DNA of 64,000 nucleotides from Cupriavidus basilensis (GCF_000876015.1 NZ_BBQM01000013.1:186001-250000), one strand, 5' to 3'; positions 19,050 through 30,226 are shown, counted from the stretch's first letter. The notes: generated by a model from the letters alone, not told the origin. Made by a program: numbers and translations.

Positions 19050-19083
19050 AACACCCTGGCGGGTGCGTGCCGGCCAGGGTGTT
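19050..19083 (-). terminator. Terminator-like hairpin in the leader of the EF-G2 gene
   Basis: A perfect 11-bp inverted repeat (AACACCCTGGC / GCCAGGGTGTT, 12-base loop). On the minus strand it is followed by TTTTCG and ends 20 bases before the start codon. It could attenuate transcription into the EF-G gene or stop upstream readthrough. Confidence 0.6.
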
Positions 19084-19338
19084 GTCGGTGTCCCCGGCGG
19101 GCGGTCTGTGCGATGCCCCGGGACTGCGGATGGCAGCCAGGGGGCTATGGAATCGCTTGCGGGGCGGCGCCGGCATGCCGCATGCGGCACGCAGTGACAT
19201 CGATGGCGGCGACAGCCGATGCCGTTACCACGCCAAGGGACGAGCGCAAGCTCCCGTTCCCTTGGCCGGTTTGAATCGTGGCGATCAGCTTGTCGTAGGT
19301 ACGCATGGCGTGTGAAATGGTGGCGAAGTGCAAAAACA

Positions 19339-19373
19339 AAACCCCGGCGGGCCTGCGGGGCCGTCCGGGGTTT
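19339..19373 (-). terminator. Rho-independent terminator on the minus strand
   Basis: AAACCCCGG pairs with CCGGGGTTT around a GC-rich loop. Read on the minus strand the stem is followed by TTTTGTTTTTG. It lies downstream of the small frame at 19434-19535 and upstream of the EF-G gene. Confidence 0.72.
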
Positions 19374-19433
19374 GTGCATGCTTCGCGTTCCCCGGAGCGG
19401 CCTGCCAGCCTTCCGGGCGCGATGCTCGGAAGA

Positions 19434-19535
19434 CTAGACGTGAATGGCCAGCAGCACGCGATCACCGTGCGGTGCCGCGGCAAACGCGGCAAACCCTGCG
19501 AAGGGCGCGGCGGTGCGTCGGGCTGCTTGTTTCAT
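19434..19535 (-). CDS. Putative 33-residue leader peptide
   Basis: A frame beginning MKQAARRTAAPF and ending LLAIHV, about 100 bases before the terminator at 19339-19373. A possible -10 (TAGACT on the minus strand, 19563-19568) lies upstream. Such a short frame followed by a terminator is the geometry of a transcription-attenuation leader, but there is no run of one regulatory amino acid beyond many Ala codons. Could be spurious. Confidence 0.3.
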   Translation of the reverse strand: MKQAARRTAAPFAGFAAFAAAPHGDRVLLAIHV

Positions 19536-19666
19536 GTTGTCCGGACTCCAGAGAATGGCGAGCAGTCTAGCACCGTTGCATGAAACGTGCAGGGCGCGTG
19601 GCATGCGTGCAGCGCCCGGCAAAGTGCACTAGGCTGGAAGCCGAGGACACCCCGCAGGAGATCCCC

Positions 19667-21493
<1,827 letters not shown>

Positions 21494-21544
21494 CGGCGAC
21501 GGGCGTGGCGCGCGGCGCCGCGGTGCCGTGTGGCGGGGCCCGCG

Positions 21545-22426
21545 TCAGCTCAGGCGCTGGGCCGCGGGCAGCGCCGCGGGCTCGGGCCGGGCGCCGTCCG
21601 GCACGCGCACTTCCTGCACCGGCACGGCGAGCGGGCAGCCGGCCGCTTCGAGCGCCGGCTTGATGCGCTGGTAGAAGGCGAAGCGCACGTTCCAGTAGTC
21701 GCCGGCAGTGGTCCAGCAGCGCACGTTGAGCGTGACGCCCTGCGCGGCATAGTTGACCACCATGACTTCGGCCGCGGGTTCGGGCAGCACGCGCTTGTCC
21801 GCCGCGAGCATGGCGCGCAGCGCGTCGAGCGCGGCCTGGATGTCGGCACCGAAGGTGACGGTGACTTCGATGTCGAGCCGGCGCGTGGGGTTCTCGCTGT
21901 AGTTGGTGATGGCGCTGCCCCAGATCTTGCCGTTGGGCACGCGCAGGCAGACGCCGTCGAAGGTGGTCAGCTCGGTCATGAACAGGCCGGTCTCGCGCAC
22001 GGTGCCGGCCACGCCCTGCGCGTCGATGTACTGGCCCACGCGGAACGGCCGCAGCAGCACCAGCATGATGCCGGCGGCGATGTTCTGCAGCGTGCCCTGC
22101 AGCGCCAGCCCGATGGCCAGGCCGGCCGCGCCGAGCATGGCGACGATGCTCGCGGTCTGCACGCCGAACTGCGACAGCACCAGCACCACGGTCAGCACGC
22201 GCACGATCCATTGCGTGACGCTGGCCAGCATCGGGCGCAGCGTGGCGTCCACGCTCGGCCGGTCGAAGGCGTGCAGGATGGCCGCGCGGGCGCGCCCGGA
22301 GATCCACCAGCCCAGGATCAGGATGACGATGGCGGCGATGCAGTTCAGGCCCTGCTGCACGGCGAGCTGCGCGAGATAGGTGCCGGCAGCTTCCAGCTTC
22401 TGCGGGTCGATGAAGTTGAGGTTCAT
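21545..22426 (-). CDS. mscS: Small-conductance mechanosensitive channel (MscS family)
   Basis: 293 residues with three membrane segments (about 25-45, 62-85, 90-115). The pore helix TM3 is Gly/Ala-rich ([19 protein letters not shown]) and followed by the kink region and the beta domain ([16 protein letters not shown]...). C-terminal alpha/beta domain present. Inner-membrane channel releasing osmolytes on hypo-osmotic shock. It converges with edd (51 bp apart). The start MNLNFIDP at 22426 is preferred over upstream in-frame sequence, which includes the dispersed repeat. Confidence 0.92.
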   Translation of the reverse strand: MNLNFIDPQKLEAAGTYLAQLAVQQGLNCIAAIVILILGWWISGRARAAILHAFDRPSVDATLRPMLASVTQWIVRVLTVVLVLSQFGVQTASIVAMLGAAGLAIGLALQGTLQNIAAGIMLVLLRPFRVGQYIDAQGVAGTVRETGLFMTELTTFDGVCLRVPNGKIWGSAITNYSENPTRRLDIEVTVTFGADIQAALDALRAMLAADKRVLPEPAAEVMVVNYAAQGVTLNVRCWTTAGDYWNVRFAFYQRIKPALEAAGCPLAVPVQEVRVPDGARPEPAALPAAQRLS

Positions 22427-22504
22427 GGCGATCGGCTCCGGCGGAGAAAACAAGGACAAGGACAAAGATCGGGACAAGGCGAAGCGCAATGGGAACGCGC
22501 CGGG

Positions 22505-22520
22505 CGTACCCGTTTCTGCG
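22505..22520 (-). repeat. Dispersed iteron-like repeat, copy 5
   Basis: CACGCAGAAACGGGTACG on the minus strand, 79 bp upstream of the mscS start. Confidence 0.85.
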
Positions 22521-22857
22521 TGCCCCGACAGCGCGCAAACCCGGGCGCAAACCCGGCGCCACGGCGCGCCGGTTTCGCGCGGCGCGGCACCGGGACCTGC
22601 CCGCGATGGCCCGACCGGATGTCGGACGATCACCGGCAATGGCTCGATATTGCGGATGTATTCAGGACAGAAGCGCGGCAGTGAGGTTCCCCGCGCGGCC
22701 GCGCGAGGCGCGCGCGAAATAACGCCAGCTAGCGCCAGCCCTTGTCGCGCAAGGGCTGGCGCCGCGTCGAAAAATTTCGCCGGAGGTCAGGCCGATGGCG
22801 TGCGGGCCGGATGCCCGCGGGCATTCGCGGCAGCGCCGCCGCATGGGACCGGCGGCA

Positions 22858-22873
22858 CGCAGAAACGGGTACG
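22858..22873 (+). repeat. Dispersed iteron-like repeat, copy 6
   Basis: CACGCAGAAACGGGTACG on the plus strand, 79 bp beyond the MFS gene stop. It is the only plus-strand copy left of 35 kb. Confidence 0.85.
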
Positions 22874-22951
22874 CTTTCGCGTCTGGAAGGGATTCGAAAG
22901 GGATGCGCGGCACGGCGCGCGGCGCCGTGCCGGGAGCCCGCGGCGGCCGGC

Positions 22952-24205
22952 TCAGGCGGCCACGGGATGGTCGTGCAGGCGGTCGCGCTCGGCGAGCGAG
23001 GGGAACAGGCGCATCCATACCGCCACCACCACCAGCGTGCCCAGGCCGCCCAGCAGCACCGCGCCGACCGGCCCGAGCAGCGCCGCCGTGACGCCCGACT
23101 CGAACTCGCCCAGCTGGTTGGATGCGCCGATGAAGACCGAGTTGACCGCGCCCACGCGCCCGCGCATGTCGTCGGGCGTGTCGAGCTGGACCAGCGTGGA
23201 ACGCACCACCACGCTGATCATGTCGGAGGCGCCGAGCATGACCAGCGCCACCATCGACAGCGGCAGCCAGCGCGAGACGCCGAACACCATCGTGGCGACG
23301 CCGAACACCGCCACCGCGCCGAACATGATGCGGCCCACGCGCCGGTTCATCGGATGGTGCGCCAGCCACAGCGCCGTGGTCAGCGCGCCGATGGCCGGCG
23401 ACGAGCGCAGCAGGCCGAGGCCCCACGGGCCGGTGTGCAGGATGTCGCGCGCGTAGATCGGCAACAGCGCGGTGGCGCCCCCCAGCAGCACGGCGAACAG
23501 GTCCAGCGAGATGGCGCCGAGCAGCACCGGCCGGCTGCGGATGTACGCGATGCCCGCGAACAGCGTGGCAACGCTGACCGGCGTGTTGTTGCGCTGCACG
23601 AGCTGGCGCAGCTTGAGCGCGCTCACCAGGCAGGCGGCGATGGCGAACAGCGTGGCGCTGATGGCGTAGACCACGCCGGGGCCGGCCACGTAGGCGAAGC
23701 CGCCCAGGGCCGGGCCGATGATGATGGCGGTCTGCACGGCCGAGCTCGACATGGCCACCGCGCGCGGCAACTGGCGCGCCGTGACCACGCTGGGCAGCAG
23801 CGCCTGCAGCGTGGGCGTCTCGAAGGCGCGAGTGGCGCCGATCAGGGCCACGAAGACGAAGATGTGCTCGCGCGTGATCCAGCCCTTGAGGCTGGCCACC
23901 GCCATCGAGACCGCGATCAGCGCTTCCAGCGTCTGGCACGAGCGCACGATCACGCGCCGGTCGAAGCGGTCGGCCACGTGGCCGGACATCAGCAGCAGGA
24001 CCACCGAGGGCAGGAACTGCACCAGCCCGACCATGCCGAGCATGAAGGGGTCGCGGGTGAGGTCGTAGATCTGCCAGCCCACCGCCACCGTGAAGATCTG
24101 GTAGCCGATCGTGGTGCACAGGCGGGCAAACCAGAACAGCCGGAACGAAGGGTCGCGAAAAACGGAATCCGGCTCGGCGGCCGGAACGGTGGCAGGGGTC
24201 GACAT
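22952..24205 (-). CDS. Major facilitator superfamily exporter (EntS/DHA3-like)
   Basis: 417 residues with about 12 hydrophobic segments. The loop 2-3 signature reads GHVADRFDRRVIV, as in the DHA3 group that includes enterobactin exporter EntS. The second half has the GVTAALLGPVGAVLLGGLGT glycine-rich helices. Inner-membrane drug or siderophore efflux is likely; the substrate is unknown and no siderophore genes are nearby. Start at 24205 (MSTPATVPAAEPD). Confidence 0.85.
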   Translation of the reverse strand: MSTPATVPAAEPDSVFRDPSFRLFWFARLCTTIGYQIFTVAVGWQIYDLTRDPFMLGMVGLVQFLPSVVLLLMSGHVADRFDRRVIVRSCQTLEALIAVSMAVASLKGWITREHIFVFVALIGATRAFETPTLQALLPSVVTARQLPRAVAMSSSAVQTAIIIGPALGGFAYVAGPGVVYAISATLFAIAACLVSALKLRQLVQRNNTPVSVATLFAGIAYIRSRPVLLGAISLDLFAVLLGGATALLPIYARDILHTGPWGLGLLRSSPAIGALTTALWLAHHPMNRRVGRIMFGAVAVFGVATMVFGVSRWLPLSMVALVMLGASDMISVVVRSTLVQLDTPDDMRGRVGAVNSVFIGASNQLGEFESGVTAALLGPVGAVLLGGLGTLVVVAVWMRLFPSLAERDRLHDHPVAA

Positions 24206-24543
24206 GGATGGCGGCAAGGACGGGAAAGTCGGCGGGGCACGCAGCAAGGCCCCACGCGGCGGAACGTAAAAAAGCGCCTGAAGCTGCCCTTTCCCCCGGA
24301 ACGAGCCTGGGAGCGGGCCTCCTGTCTGGCCTGATGCTTGATTCCGCAAGCTTTGGATTCTATCCGAGCGGGCCGCCGCATGCAGCCGCATGCGGCAAGT
24401 TCTATGTATCGAATCTGACACAATAGCGCCGCAGTGACGATATCGGCACCTGCGACGTGCCCTGCGGCGGCGACCGGACCGCCCCCAGACCCGCTTCCGC
24501 CAGCGCAAGCCGCGACGCCGCGGCAGCCTGCGCGCGCGGAACG
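24206..24543. other. Intergenic region
   Basis: 338 bp between prfC and the MFS gene. The 24340-24430 part is less GC-rich and may hold the MFS promoter. No gene, repeat copy or clear hairpin was recognised. Confidence 0.4.
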
Positions 24544-26118
24544 TCAGACGATCTCGCGCGTCTCGCGGAACTCCACCTTCGGGAAGCGCTCCTGCGTCAG
24601 GCGCAGGTTGACCATGCTCGGCGCGAGGTAGACGTGGTCGCCGGCGCCGTCGAGCGCGACGTTGTGGCCGGCCTTCTCGATCAGCTTCTCGATCTCGGCC
24701 GGGTCGCCCTTGAGCCAGCGCGCGGTGGCGCATTCGTGCGATTCAAAGATCGCGTCTACGCCGTATTCGTGCTCGAGCCGGTGCGCCACCACGTCGAACT
24801 GCAGGATGCCCACGGCGCCCAGCACGAGGTCGTTGGAGGCGATCGGGCGGAACATCTGCGTGGCGCCTTCCTCGGCCAGCTGCTGCAGGCCCTTCTGCAA
24901 CTGCTTGACCTTGAGCGGGTTGTTCAGGCGTGCGCGGCGGAAGAACTCGGGCGCGAACGAGGGGATGCCGGTGAACTTGAGCGGCTCGCCCTCGGTGAAC
25001 ACGTCGCCGAGGCGGATGGTGCCGTGGTTGGGCACGCCGATGATGTCGCCCGAATACGCTTCCTCGGTGGTGTTGCGGTCCTGCGCCATGAAGGTGATGG
25101 CGTTGTTGATGGCGACCGTCTTGCCGGTGGACACGTGCAGCAGCTTCATGCCGCGCTCGAAGCGGCCCGAGCACACGCGCACGAAGGCGATGCGGTCGCG
25201 GTGGCGCGGGTCCATGTTGGCCTGGATCTTGAACACGAAGCCGGTGAACCTGGGCTCGTCCGGCTCCACCACGCGGGTCTCGGTGTTGCGCGCCTGCGGC
25301 GGCGGGGCGAGCTCGCACAGCGCGTCGAGCAGCGACTGCACACCGAAGTTGTTGATGGCCGAGCCGAAGTAGACCGGGGTCTGCTTGCCGGCGAGGAACG
25401 CGTCCTTGTCGAACGCATGCGAGGCGCCGCGCACCAGTTCGATCTCGATGCGCAGCTCCTCGGCCTGGCTGCCCAGCATGCGGTCGAGCTCGGGGTTGTC
25501 GAGCCCGTCGACCATCGCGGAGGTGCCCTTCTCGCCGTGCGGGTCGAACAGTTGCACGCGGTCGTCGATCAGGTGGTACACGCCGCGGAAGGACTTGCCC
25601 ATGCCGATCGGCCACGTCATCGGCGCGCACTGCATCTGCAGCACGTCTTCGATTTCGTCGAGCAGCTCGATCGGCGAGCGGCCTTCGCGGTCGAGCTTGT
25701 TGATGAAGGTGAGGATGGGCGTGTCGCGCAGGCGGCAGACGTTGAGCAGCTTGATGGTCTGCGCTTCCACGCCGTTGACCGAGTCGATCACCATCACCGC
25801 GGAGTCCACCGCGGTCAGCGTGCGGTAGGTGTCCTCGGAGAAGTCCTCGTGGCCCGGGGTGTCGAGCAGGTTGACGATGTTCTCGCGGTACGGGAACTGC
25901 ATCACCGACGAAGTCACCGAGATGCCGCGCTGCTTTTCCAGCTCCATCCAGTCGGAGGTGGCGTGGCGGTCGGCCTTGCGCGCGCGCACTTCGCCGGCGA
26001 CCTGGATGGCGCCGCCGAACCACAGCAGTTTTTCGGTCAGGGTCGTCTTACCCGCGTCAGGGTGCGAAATGATGGCAAAGGTGCGACGACGCGCAATTTC
26101 GGATACGAGCGAGCTCAC
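24544..26118 (-). CDS. prfC: Peptide chain release factor 3
   Basis: 524 residues; GTPase that removes RF1/RF2 from ribosomes after termination. G1 SHPDAGKTT, switch [13 protein letters not shown]3 [16 protein letters not shown] and G4 NKLDREGR are intact, as is the RF3-specific C-terminal domain ([21 protein letters not shown]). No suitable ATG: the start is a GTG ([14 protein letters not shown]) at the position where E. coli RF3 begins. A lone gene. Confidence 0.95.
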   Translation of the reverse strand: MSSLVSEIARRRTFAIISHPDAGKTTLTEKLLWFGGAIQVAGEVRARKADRHATSDWMELEKQRGISVTSSVMQFPYRENIVNLLDTPGHEDFSEDTYRTLTAVDSAVMVIDSVNGVEAQTIKLLNVCRLRDTPILTFINKLDREGRSPIELLDEIEDVLQMQCAPMTWPIGMGKSFRGVYHLIDDRVQLFDPHGEKGTSAMVDGLDNPELDRMLGSQAEELRIEIELVRGASHAFDKDAFLAGKQTPVYFGSAINNFGVQSLLDALCELAPPPQARNTETRVVEPDEPRFTGFVFKIQANMDPRHRDRIAFVRVCSGRFERGMKLLHVSTGKTVAINNAITFMAQDRNTTEEAYSGDIIGVPNHGTIRLGDVFTEGEPLKFTGIPSFAPEFFRRARLNNPLKVKQLQKGLQQLAEEGATQMFRPIASNDLVLGAVGILQFDVVAHRLEHEYGVDAIFESHECATARWLKGDPAEIEKLIEKAGHNVALDGAGDHVYLAPSMVNLRLTQERFPKVEFRETREIV

Positions 26119-26252
26119 GGCGGTGGATTCTGCAAACGGAAGATGGAAAGGCCCGGGGCGCAGCGGGCCGGCGCCAGGGGCCGGCGGGACCATCAGCTCG
26201 AGGTCGGGGCGCCGGGCACTGCGGGCATGCACGAAGGGAATCGGGCGGTATT

Positions 26253-27266
26253 TTACCGGTTCGCGGGCGCGGCGGCGCGCGGCGCGGCCTGCGCGCCCGC
26301 GCCCTGGCCGCGCAGGCTGCCGAATTGCAGCGCGTACTGGCGCGTCAGCTCGGCCCCGAAGAAGAAGATTTGCGCCGAGTAATACACCCACAGCATCAGC
26401 GCGACGACCGAGCCGGCCGCGCCGTAGGAAGACGCCACCGCGCTGTTGCCGAGGTACAGGCCGATCAGCCGCTTGCCGGCGGCGAACAGCAGCGCGGTGA
26501 TGACGGCGCCCATGATGACGTCGCGCCACGCGATGCGCGCATTGGGCAGCATCTTGAAGATCACCGCGAACAGCAGCGTGACCACGCCGAACGAAAACGC
26601 GGTGGAGAGCACGTCGGCCACCGGCGCGAACCAGGACTGCGTCCACATCTGGCCCCAGAAGCGGTCCACCACGGCCAGCGCGGCGTTGACGATCAGCGAC
26701 ACCAGCAGCATGAAGGCCAGCACCAGCACCAGGCTGAACGACAGCAGCCGCGCGCGCAGCAATTGCTGCCAGCCTGCGCCCTGCGGCGCCGGCGCGGCCC
26801 AGATCTCGTCCAGGCTGCCCTTGAGCTCGGCGAAGGCGCTGGTGGCGCCGACGAACAGGATGCCGGTGGCGATGGCGGCGGCCAGCCCGCCGCCGCCGGC
26901 GCGGTGGGTGGCGGCCAGGATCTCCTGGATGGCGGCCGCGCCCTGCGCGCCGACCAGGCCGTCGATCTGGGCGAAGATCTCGCCGCGCGCGGCCTCGGCG
27001 CCGAAGAAGATGCCGGCGATGGAGATCACCAGCACCAGGATCGGCGCGAGCGAGAACAGCATGTAGAACGACAGCGCCGCGCCCTTGCTGGCGGCGCGGT
27101 GGGCCACCCAGGCGCGGACCGAGGCCCCCACCACGCTGGCGGTGCGCGCGGCGGTGTGGCGGTCGGGCAGCCAGCGGCCCGGGCGCGGCCGGGGCGCATC
27201 GGCGTCCAGGGGGCGGCGGGGCGCATCGGCGGGATTCACGCGCGGGTCCGGCGGGGAGGTGGCCAT
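26253..27266 (-). CDS. YihY/BrkB-family inner-membrane protein
   Basis: 337 residues with six predicted membrane helices (for example [57 protein letters not shown]). These carry the family markers [15 protein letters not shown] and [19 protein letters not shown]. The N-terminal 60 residues are Pro/Arg-rich and the C-terminal tail is Ala-rich. The family was once misannotated as RNase BN; its molecular role remains unsettled, with transport or envelope function suggested. A DUF1328 gene lies just upstream on the same strand. Confidence 0.88.
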   Translation of the reverse strand: MATSPPDPRVNPADAPRRPLDADAPRPRPGRWLPDRHTAARTASVVGASVRAWVAHRAASKGAALSFYMLFSLAPILVLVISIAGIFFGAEAARGEIFAQIDGLVGAQGAAAIQEILAATHRAGGGGLAAAIATGILFVGATSAFAELKGSLDEIWAAPAPQGAGWQQLLRARLLSFSLVLVLAFMLLVSLIVNAALAVVDRFWGQMWTQSWFAPVADVLSTAFSFGVVTLLFAVIFKMLPNARIAWRDVIMGAVITALLFAAGKRLIGLYLGNSAVASSYGAAGSVVALMLWVYYSAQIFFFGAELTRQYALQFGSLRGQGAGAQAAPRAAAPANR

Positions 27267-27294
27267 GAGGACGGCACGGGCTACGCCGGCATGG

Positions 27295-27459
27295 TTAGCG
27301 CTCCTTGCGCAGGCCCCAGACGAGCGACACCGCGAACAGCACAAGGAAGACGATGAAGAGCAGCTTGGCTACCTGGGCCGCCCCGGCGGAAAGGCCGCCG
27401 AAGCCGAACAGCGCGGCAATCACGGCGACCACGAAGAAAAGCACGGCATAGCGCAACAT
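27295..27459 (-). CDS. DUF1328 small membrane protein (YtjA-like)
   Basis: 54 residues, two membrane helices (LRYAVLFFVVAVIAALFGF and VAKLLFIVFLVLFAVSLVWG) with the Gly-Gly turn of the DUF1328 family. These tiny proteins are common in proteobacteria and often stress-induced; function unknown. It lies 28 bp upstream of the YihY gene on the same strand. Confidence 0.85.
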   Translation of the reverse strand: MLRYAVLFFVVAVIAALFGFGGLSAGAAQVAKLLFIVFLVLFAVSLVWGLRKER

Positions 27460-27653
27460 GATGAGACTCCGGCAAGGCTTCTCCCGTTTTTGCATGTGGC
27501 CGAAAGTCCATGATACAGCCGCCCGCGCGCTTTGCCCAAGCGCGCGCGCAGCGCGCCAGCGGCTAGACTGGAACCGGAAGGCAGGCGGGCGGCGGCCACG
27601 CCGGGCGCCGTCCTTCCGGCCGTCTTTCCCGAATCCAGTCAGAAGGAGGCACC

Positions 27654-27803
27654 ATGAACCGGACCACCGCGCACTGCCTCGGCATTGCCGTCTTCCTGGC
27701 GCTCGGCGTGCTTGCCGCCACCGGCTGCGAGCGCAGCCAGCCGGGCCCGAAGCCGATCTCCGGCGGCATGGCCGAGCAGGCCAGCGCCGCGCCGGCACGC
27801 TAG
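27654..27803 (+). CDS. Small putative lipoprotein
   Basis: 49 residues from a strong AAGGAGG site six bases ahead of the ATG. The N-terminus has a hydrophobic helix (LGIAVFLALGVLAATG) ending in a lipobox-like AATGC, with Cys at residue 25, and a short polar mature part of about 25 residues. Resembles small entericidin-like or unannotated lipoproteins; no function can be assigned. Confidence 0.6.
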   Translation: MNRTTAHCLGIAVFLALGVLAATGCERSQPGPKPISGGMAEQASAAPAR

Positions 27804-27928
27804 GCGCGCCGCGCATCCACGCCGCGGCACGGCATGCGCGGGGCGCGATGGCGGCGCGGACATCGCCGTTGCCCCCGCGCGCCATCCCCGCGCCCGCGCC
27901 ACTTCACGCACCCTCCGCAAGCGTCCGG

Positions 27929-27944
27929 CGTACCCGTTTCTGCG
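27929..27944 (-). repeat. Dispersed iteron-like repeat, copy 7
   Basis: CACGCAGAAACGGGTACG on the minus strand, between the small lipoprotein gene and the fap-like regulatory region. Confidence 0.85.
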
Positions 27945-27990
27945 TGAATGAAACGGTCGGCCACCGTGCGCGCTGGCCGCCGGCGCGCCT

Positions 27991-28006
27991 GTTACAGCCC
28001 TGCAAC
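27991..28006. promoter_or_regulatory. Candidate upstream activator site 1
   Basis: GTTACAGCCCTGCAAC, an imperfect palindrome (one mismatch between 7-base arms), followed by CAA. It lies about 212 bp upstream of the sigma-54 promoter, and a related sequence recurs at 28116. Confidence 0.45.
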
Positions 28007-28115
28007 CAACGCCGGGCCGCCAGCGCGGCCCCGCGCGGGCGGACTCCCTGCCGGACACGGCAAGCCGCGCGGGCGATCGGCCGCCGAAAGCCGCCGCCGG
28101 CGCGGCCGGCGGCAT

Positions 28116-28131
28116 GTTTCAGTACCGCAAC
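28116..28131. promoter_or_regulatory. Candidate upstream activator site 2
   Basis: GTTTCAGTACCGCAAC, a direct-repeat relative of site 1 with the same CAA continuation, 87 bp upstream of the promoter. That is a usual distance for sigma-54 activator sites. Confidence 0.42.
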
Positions 28132-28215
28132 CAAAGCGTCCCCCCGTTCGGGGGGAACTTCCCCGCGTGCTTCCGCGCCGCCCGCAAACCGGCCCCGGTG
28201 CTGGCTTTGCGCGGA

Positions 28216-28232
28216 TTGGCATGCTTGTCGCT
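28216..28232 (+). promoter_or_regulatory. Sigma-54-type promoter of the fap-like operon
   Basis: TTGGCATGCTTGTCGCT has GG at 28218-28219 and GC at 28230-28231, separated by exactly ten bases as in -24/-12 promoters. The -24 element TTGGCAT is good and the -12 element (TCGCT) is weaker. Transcription would begin near 28243, close to the first gene of the operon. Confidence 0.5.
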
Positions 28233-28259
28233 CTGTGCCCGGCAGGGAGACATAAAAAA

Positions 28260-28808
28260 ATGACGCGACGAGTCCTACAACGCGGGAGTGAGTTCTGCCA
28301 TGCGTCAGCCGCCTGCGCGTATGACGGCACGAAGGCGATCGCATCGGCTGGCGCGGCCCGCGCCGTCGGTGTTGCAGCTTTTGTCGCCGCCCTTGCTCCC
28401 CTCTGCGCGATTGCCGGCACAGGCGACATCGTCGTTCTGCGCAGCGTCGAGCCGCGTATTGCCTATCGCGGCATTCCGCAGGGGGACATGCCGATAGCCG
28501 CCGCTGTCGAGCCGTTTCCGTCCCAGCGCTTCCAGCAATCCGCCGCCGCCGTGGCGAGCGACCTGACCGACAGCGACCTCGCTGCCGCGGTGGGCCGCAG
28601 CGCCGCGGGCGGCGCCGCGCCCGCTGCCGGCCAGGCGGTGCCTGCGCGCCGCGCCGGCCTGCCGGCCCAGGCCGAAGGGCTGGCCGCGGGCGTCACCGCC
28701 GCCGGCGTCGCGGGCGGCATTGCCGGGCAGGTAACGCAGGCCACCGGCGGCGCGAGCGGCGCCTTGCTGCGCGGGCTCGCGCCGCTGGCCACGGGGCTGC
28801 GGCCATGA
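28260..28808 (+). CDS. FapA-like first protein of the amyloid operon
   Basis: 182 residues: a hydrophobic export-signal-like segment (about 31-48, VGVAAFVAALAPLCAIAG), then a mature part rich in Ala, Gly and Gln with QVTQATGGASG near the end. By position (first of six) it corresponds to FapA, the periplasmic chaperone-like component of Pseudomonas functional amyloid. Sequence similarity alone would not prove this. The start at 28260 has GGGAG upstream, but the leader from the sigma-54 promoter would be very short, so a start further in is possible. Overlaps the next gene by four bases. Confidence 0.5.
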   Translation: MTRRVLQRGSEFCHASAACAYDGTKAIASAGAARAVGVAAFVAALAPLCAIAGTGDIVVLRSVEPRIAYRGIPQGDMPIAAAVEPFPSQRFQQSAAAVASDLTDSDLAAAVGRSAAGGAAPAAGQAVPARRAGLPAQAEGLAAGVTAAGVAGGIAGQVTQATGGASGALLRGLAPLATGLRP

Positions 28809-29407
28809 CACCGGCGCGCGCCATCGCCTGCGCCGTGCTCGCGCTGGGCGGCATGCCGGCGCACGCGCAGGTGGCGGGCGCGCAGGTGGCAGGCGCGGAC
28901 AACGCCGGCATCGGTCCGGGCGCGCTGGCCGGCGTGGCCGGGCGCGCCGCCGTCAACGTGGCCGCGGGCAGCGGCAACGCGCAGAGCAACCAGGCCGCGA
29001 TCTCCACCGCCACCGCCGCGGTGCAATCGATGCAACGTGCCGGCGCCACCGCGCCCGCGGCCGGCGCCGCCAGCCAGATCGGCGGCGGCGCGTTTGCCGG
29101 CGCCAGCGGGCTGATCGCGGCCAACGTGGCCAGCGGCAACGGCAACCTGCAGAGCAACGCGGCGGTGCTGGCGCCGTCCGCCGCGGTGAGGATCGAGGCG
29201 ATCTCGGACGGCCTGCTGGCCGCCGCATCGGCAGGCGGGAGCCGCCCGGATTCAGCGGGCCGCGCGCCGGGACCGCGCGAGGCAGTCATCCAGCCGGATG
29301 CCTACCGCAACGCCAGCGGCCTGGTGCAGCTGAACCAGACGGCGGGATCGGGGAACGTCTCGTCCAACGTTTTTGTGCTCCGTCCCCCGGCGGGCACTTT
29401 TTTCTAG
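28805..29407 (+). CDS. FapB-like minor amyloid subunit
   Basis: 200 residues: signal peptide ending near AHA-QV (about residue 21), then three imperfect repeats at about 40-65, 97-121 and 167-191. Each has the form G-x-x-A-x-N-x-A-x-G-x-G-N-x-Q-S-N (for example VNVAAGSGNAQSN), separated by Ala/Gly linkers. Asn/Gln/Gly ladder repeats of this type typify FapB and FapC, which assemble into amyloid outside the cell; FapB is thought to nucleate. Second in a six-gene operon, overlapping the first gene (ATGA). Confidence 0.65.
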   Translation: MTPARAIACAVLALGGMPAHAQVAGAQVAGADNAGIGPGALAGVAGRAAVNVAAGSGNAQSNQAAISTATAAVQSMQRAGATAPAAGAASQIGGGAFAGASGLIAANVASGNGNLQSNAAVLAPSAAVRIEAISDGLLAAASAGGSRPDSAGRAPGPREAVIQPDAYRNASGLVQLNQTAGSGNVSSNVFVLRPPAGTFF

Positions 29408-29425
29408 CAAGGGAAGGAGAAGATC

Positions 29426-30226
29426 ATGAAAACGAGAATGCTCGCCATCGCAGCGATGGCCGCGCTTTCCACCAGTGCATTCGCCGGCGGGTTCAGCTAC
29501 TTCGATCGTCCCGACGAGGCCGACATCTTCAACCAGACCGCCATCAGCAACGACATCTACGTGCGCGGCTTCGGCTTTGCCTGGGGCGACATCCGCTTCA
29601 AGTCCGAATCGGGCGCGGTGGTCGACAGCCAGCAGAGCGCGCGCGGCAACGGCGTGCGCATCGGCCCGTCGAATAATGCCGCGTCCGGCGGCGGCAGCGC
29701 GCTGGTCAACGCGCAGGGCAATATCGGCGTGAACGTCTCCGCCGGCGCCGGCAACGGCCAGTCCAACCAGGCCGCGCTGGCGAGCATCGACGCCGCCGAC
29801 GTGTTCGCCTCCGCGCAGGTGTTCTCCAGCCAGAAGACCGGCGGCAACGGCGTGCGCATGGCCGGCGCCGCCAACAGCGCCACCCTGGGCGACGGCATGC
29901 TCGCCGGCGCCAGGGGCAACGTCGGCGTGAACATCGCCGCCGGCGCCGGCAACCTGCAGAGCAATGCGCTGGCGGCCTCGGTCAACACCGGCGGCGGCAC
30001 CGGCCGCGGCGGGCAGCCGGTCGGCGTGCTGGCCAAGGCGAGCGCGTCCAATGACCAGTCCACCTACGGCAACGACCTGTCGATGTGCGGCTGCCGGCCG
30101 AGCAACACGGCCTCGCTGGCCGGCGGCGCGCTGGCCAACGCGGTGGGCAACATCGGCGTGAACATCTCCGCCGGCGCCGGCAACGCGCAGAGCAACGGCC
30201 TCGCCATTTCCACGGCGACGCACTGA
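29426..30226 (+). CDS. FapC-like major amyloid subunit
   Basis: 266 residues: clear signal peptide (MKTRMLAIAAMAALSTSAFA), a 70-residue non-repeat head, then three repeats at about 92-118, 158-184 and 235-261. They share GNIGVNVSAGAGNGQSN-like cores, more regular than in the preceding protein, with linkers of 40 to 50 residues. A Cys-Gly-Cys pair (221/223) precedes the last repeat, recalling the Cys pair near the C-terminus of FapC. AAGGAGA lies seven bases before the ATG. Likely the main fibre protein. In Pseudomonas FapC is usually the third gene, as here. Confidence 0.7.
   Translation: MKTRMLAIAAMAALSTSAFAGGFSYFDRPDEADIFNQTAISNDIYVRGFGFAWGDIRFKSESGAVVDSQQSARGNGVRIGPSNNAASGGGSALVNAQGNIGVNVSAGAGNGQSNQAALASIDAADVFASAQVFSSQKTGGNGVRMAGAANSATLGDGMLAGARGNVGVNIAAGAGNLQSNALAASVNTGGGTGRGGQPVGVLAKASASNDQSTYGNDLSMCGCRPSNTASLAGGALANAVGNIGVNISAGAGNAQSNGLAISTATH

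Larger units (their letters stand above)
19031..19666. other. Divergent region between EF-G2 and edd with leader-like structures
   Basis: Contains on the minus strand a small reading frame (19434-19535), a strong terminator (19339-19373), a 53-codon frame at 19145-19306 that resembles nothing recognised, and the hairpin at 19050-19083. The edd promoter must also lie here. Confidence 0.45.
22427..22951. other. Intergenic region carrying two dispersed repeats in opposite orientation
   Basis: About 525 bp between mscS and the MFS gene (same strand). Repeat copies are at 22505-22520 and 22858-22873. A GCGCTAGC/GCTAGCGC-like short inverted segment near 22710-22750 was noted. No gene seen. Confidence 0.4.
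27804..28259. other. Upstream regulatory region of the fap-like operon
   Basis: 456 bp with one dispersed repeat, two related inverted-repeat sites (27991-28006, 28116-28131), a CCCCCC-GTTC-GGGGGG hairpin (28140-28155) and a sigma-54-type promoter (28216-28232). Confidence 0.6.

Noticed and set aside
19145..19306. 53-codon minus-strand frame (MRTYDKLIATIQTG...) as a gene
   Set aside because: No recognised family, and it lies downstream of a strong terminator. Kept only as a note in the regional entry.
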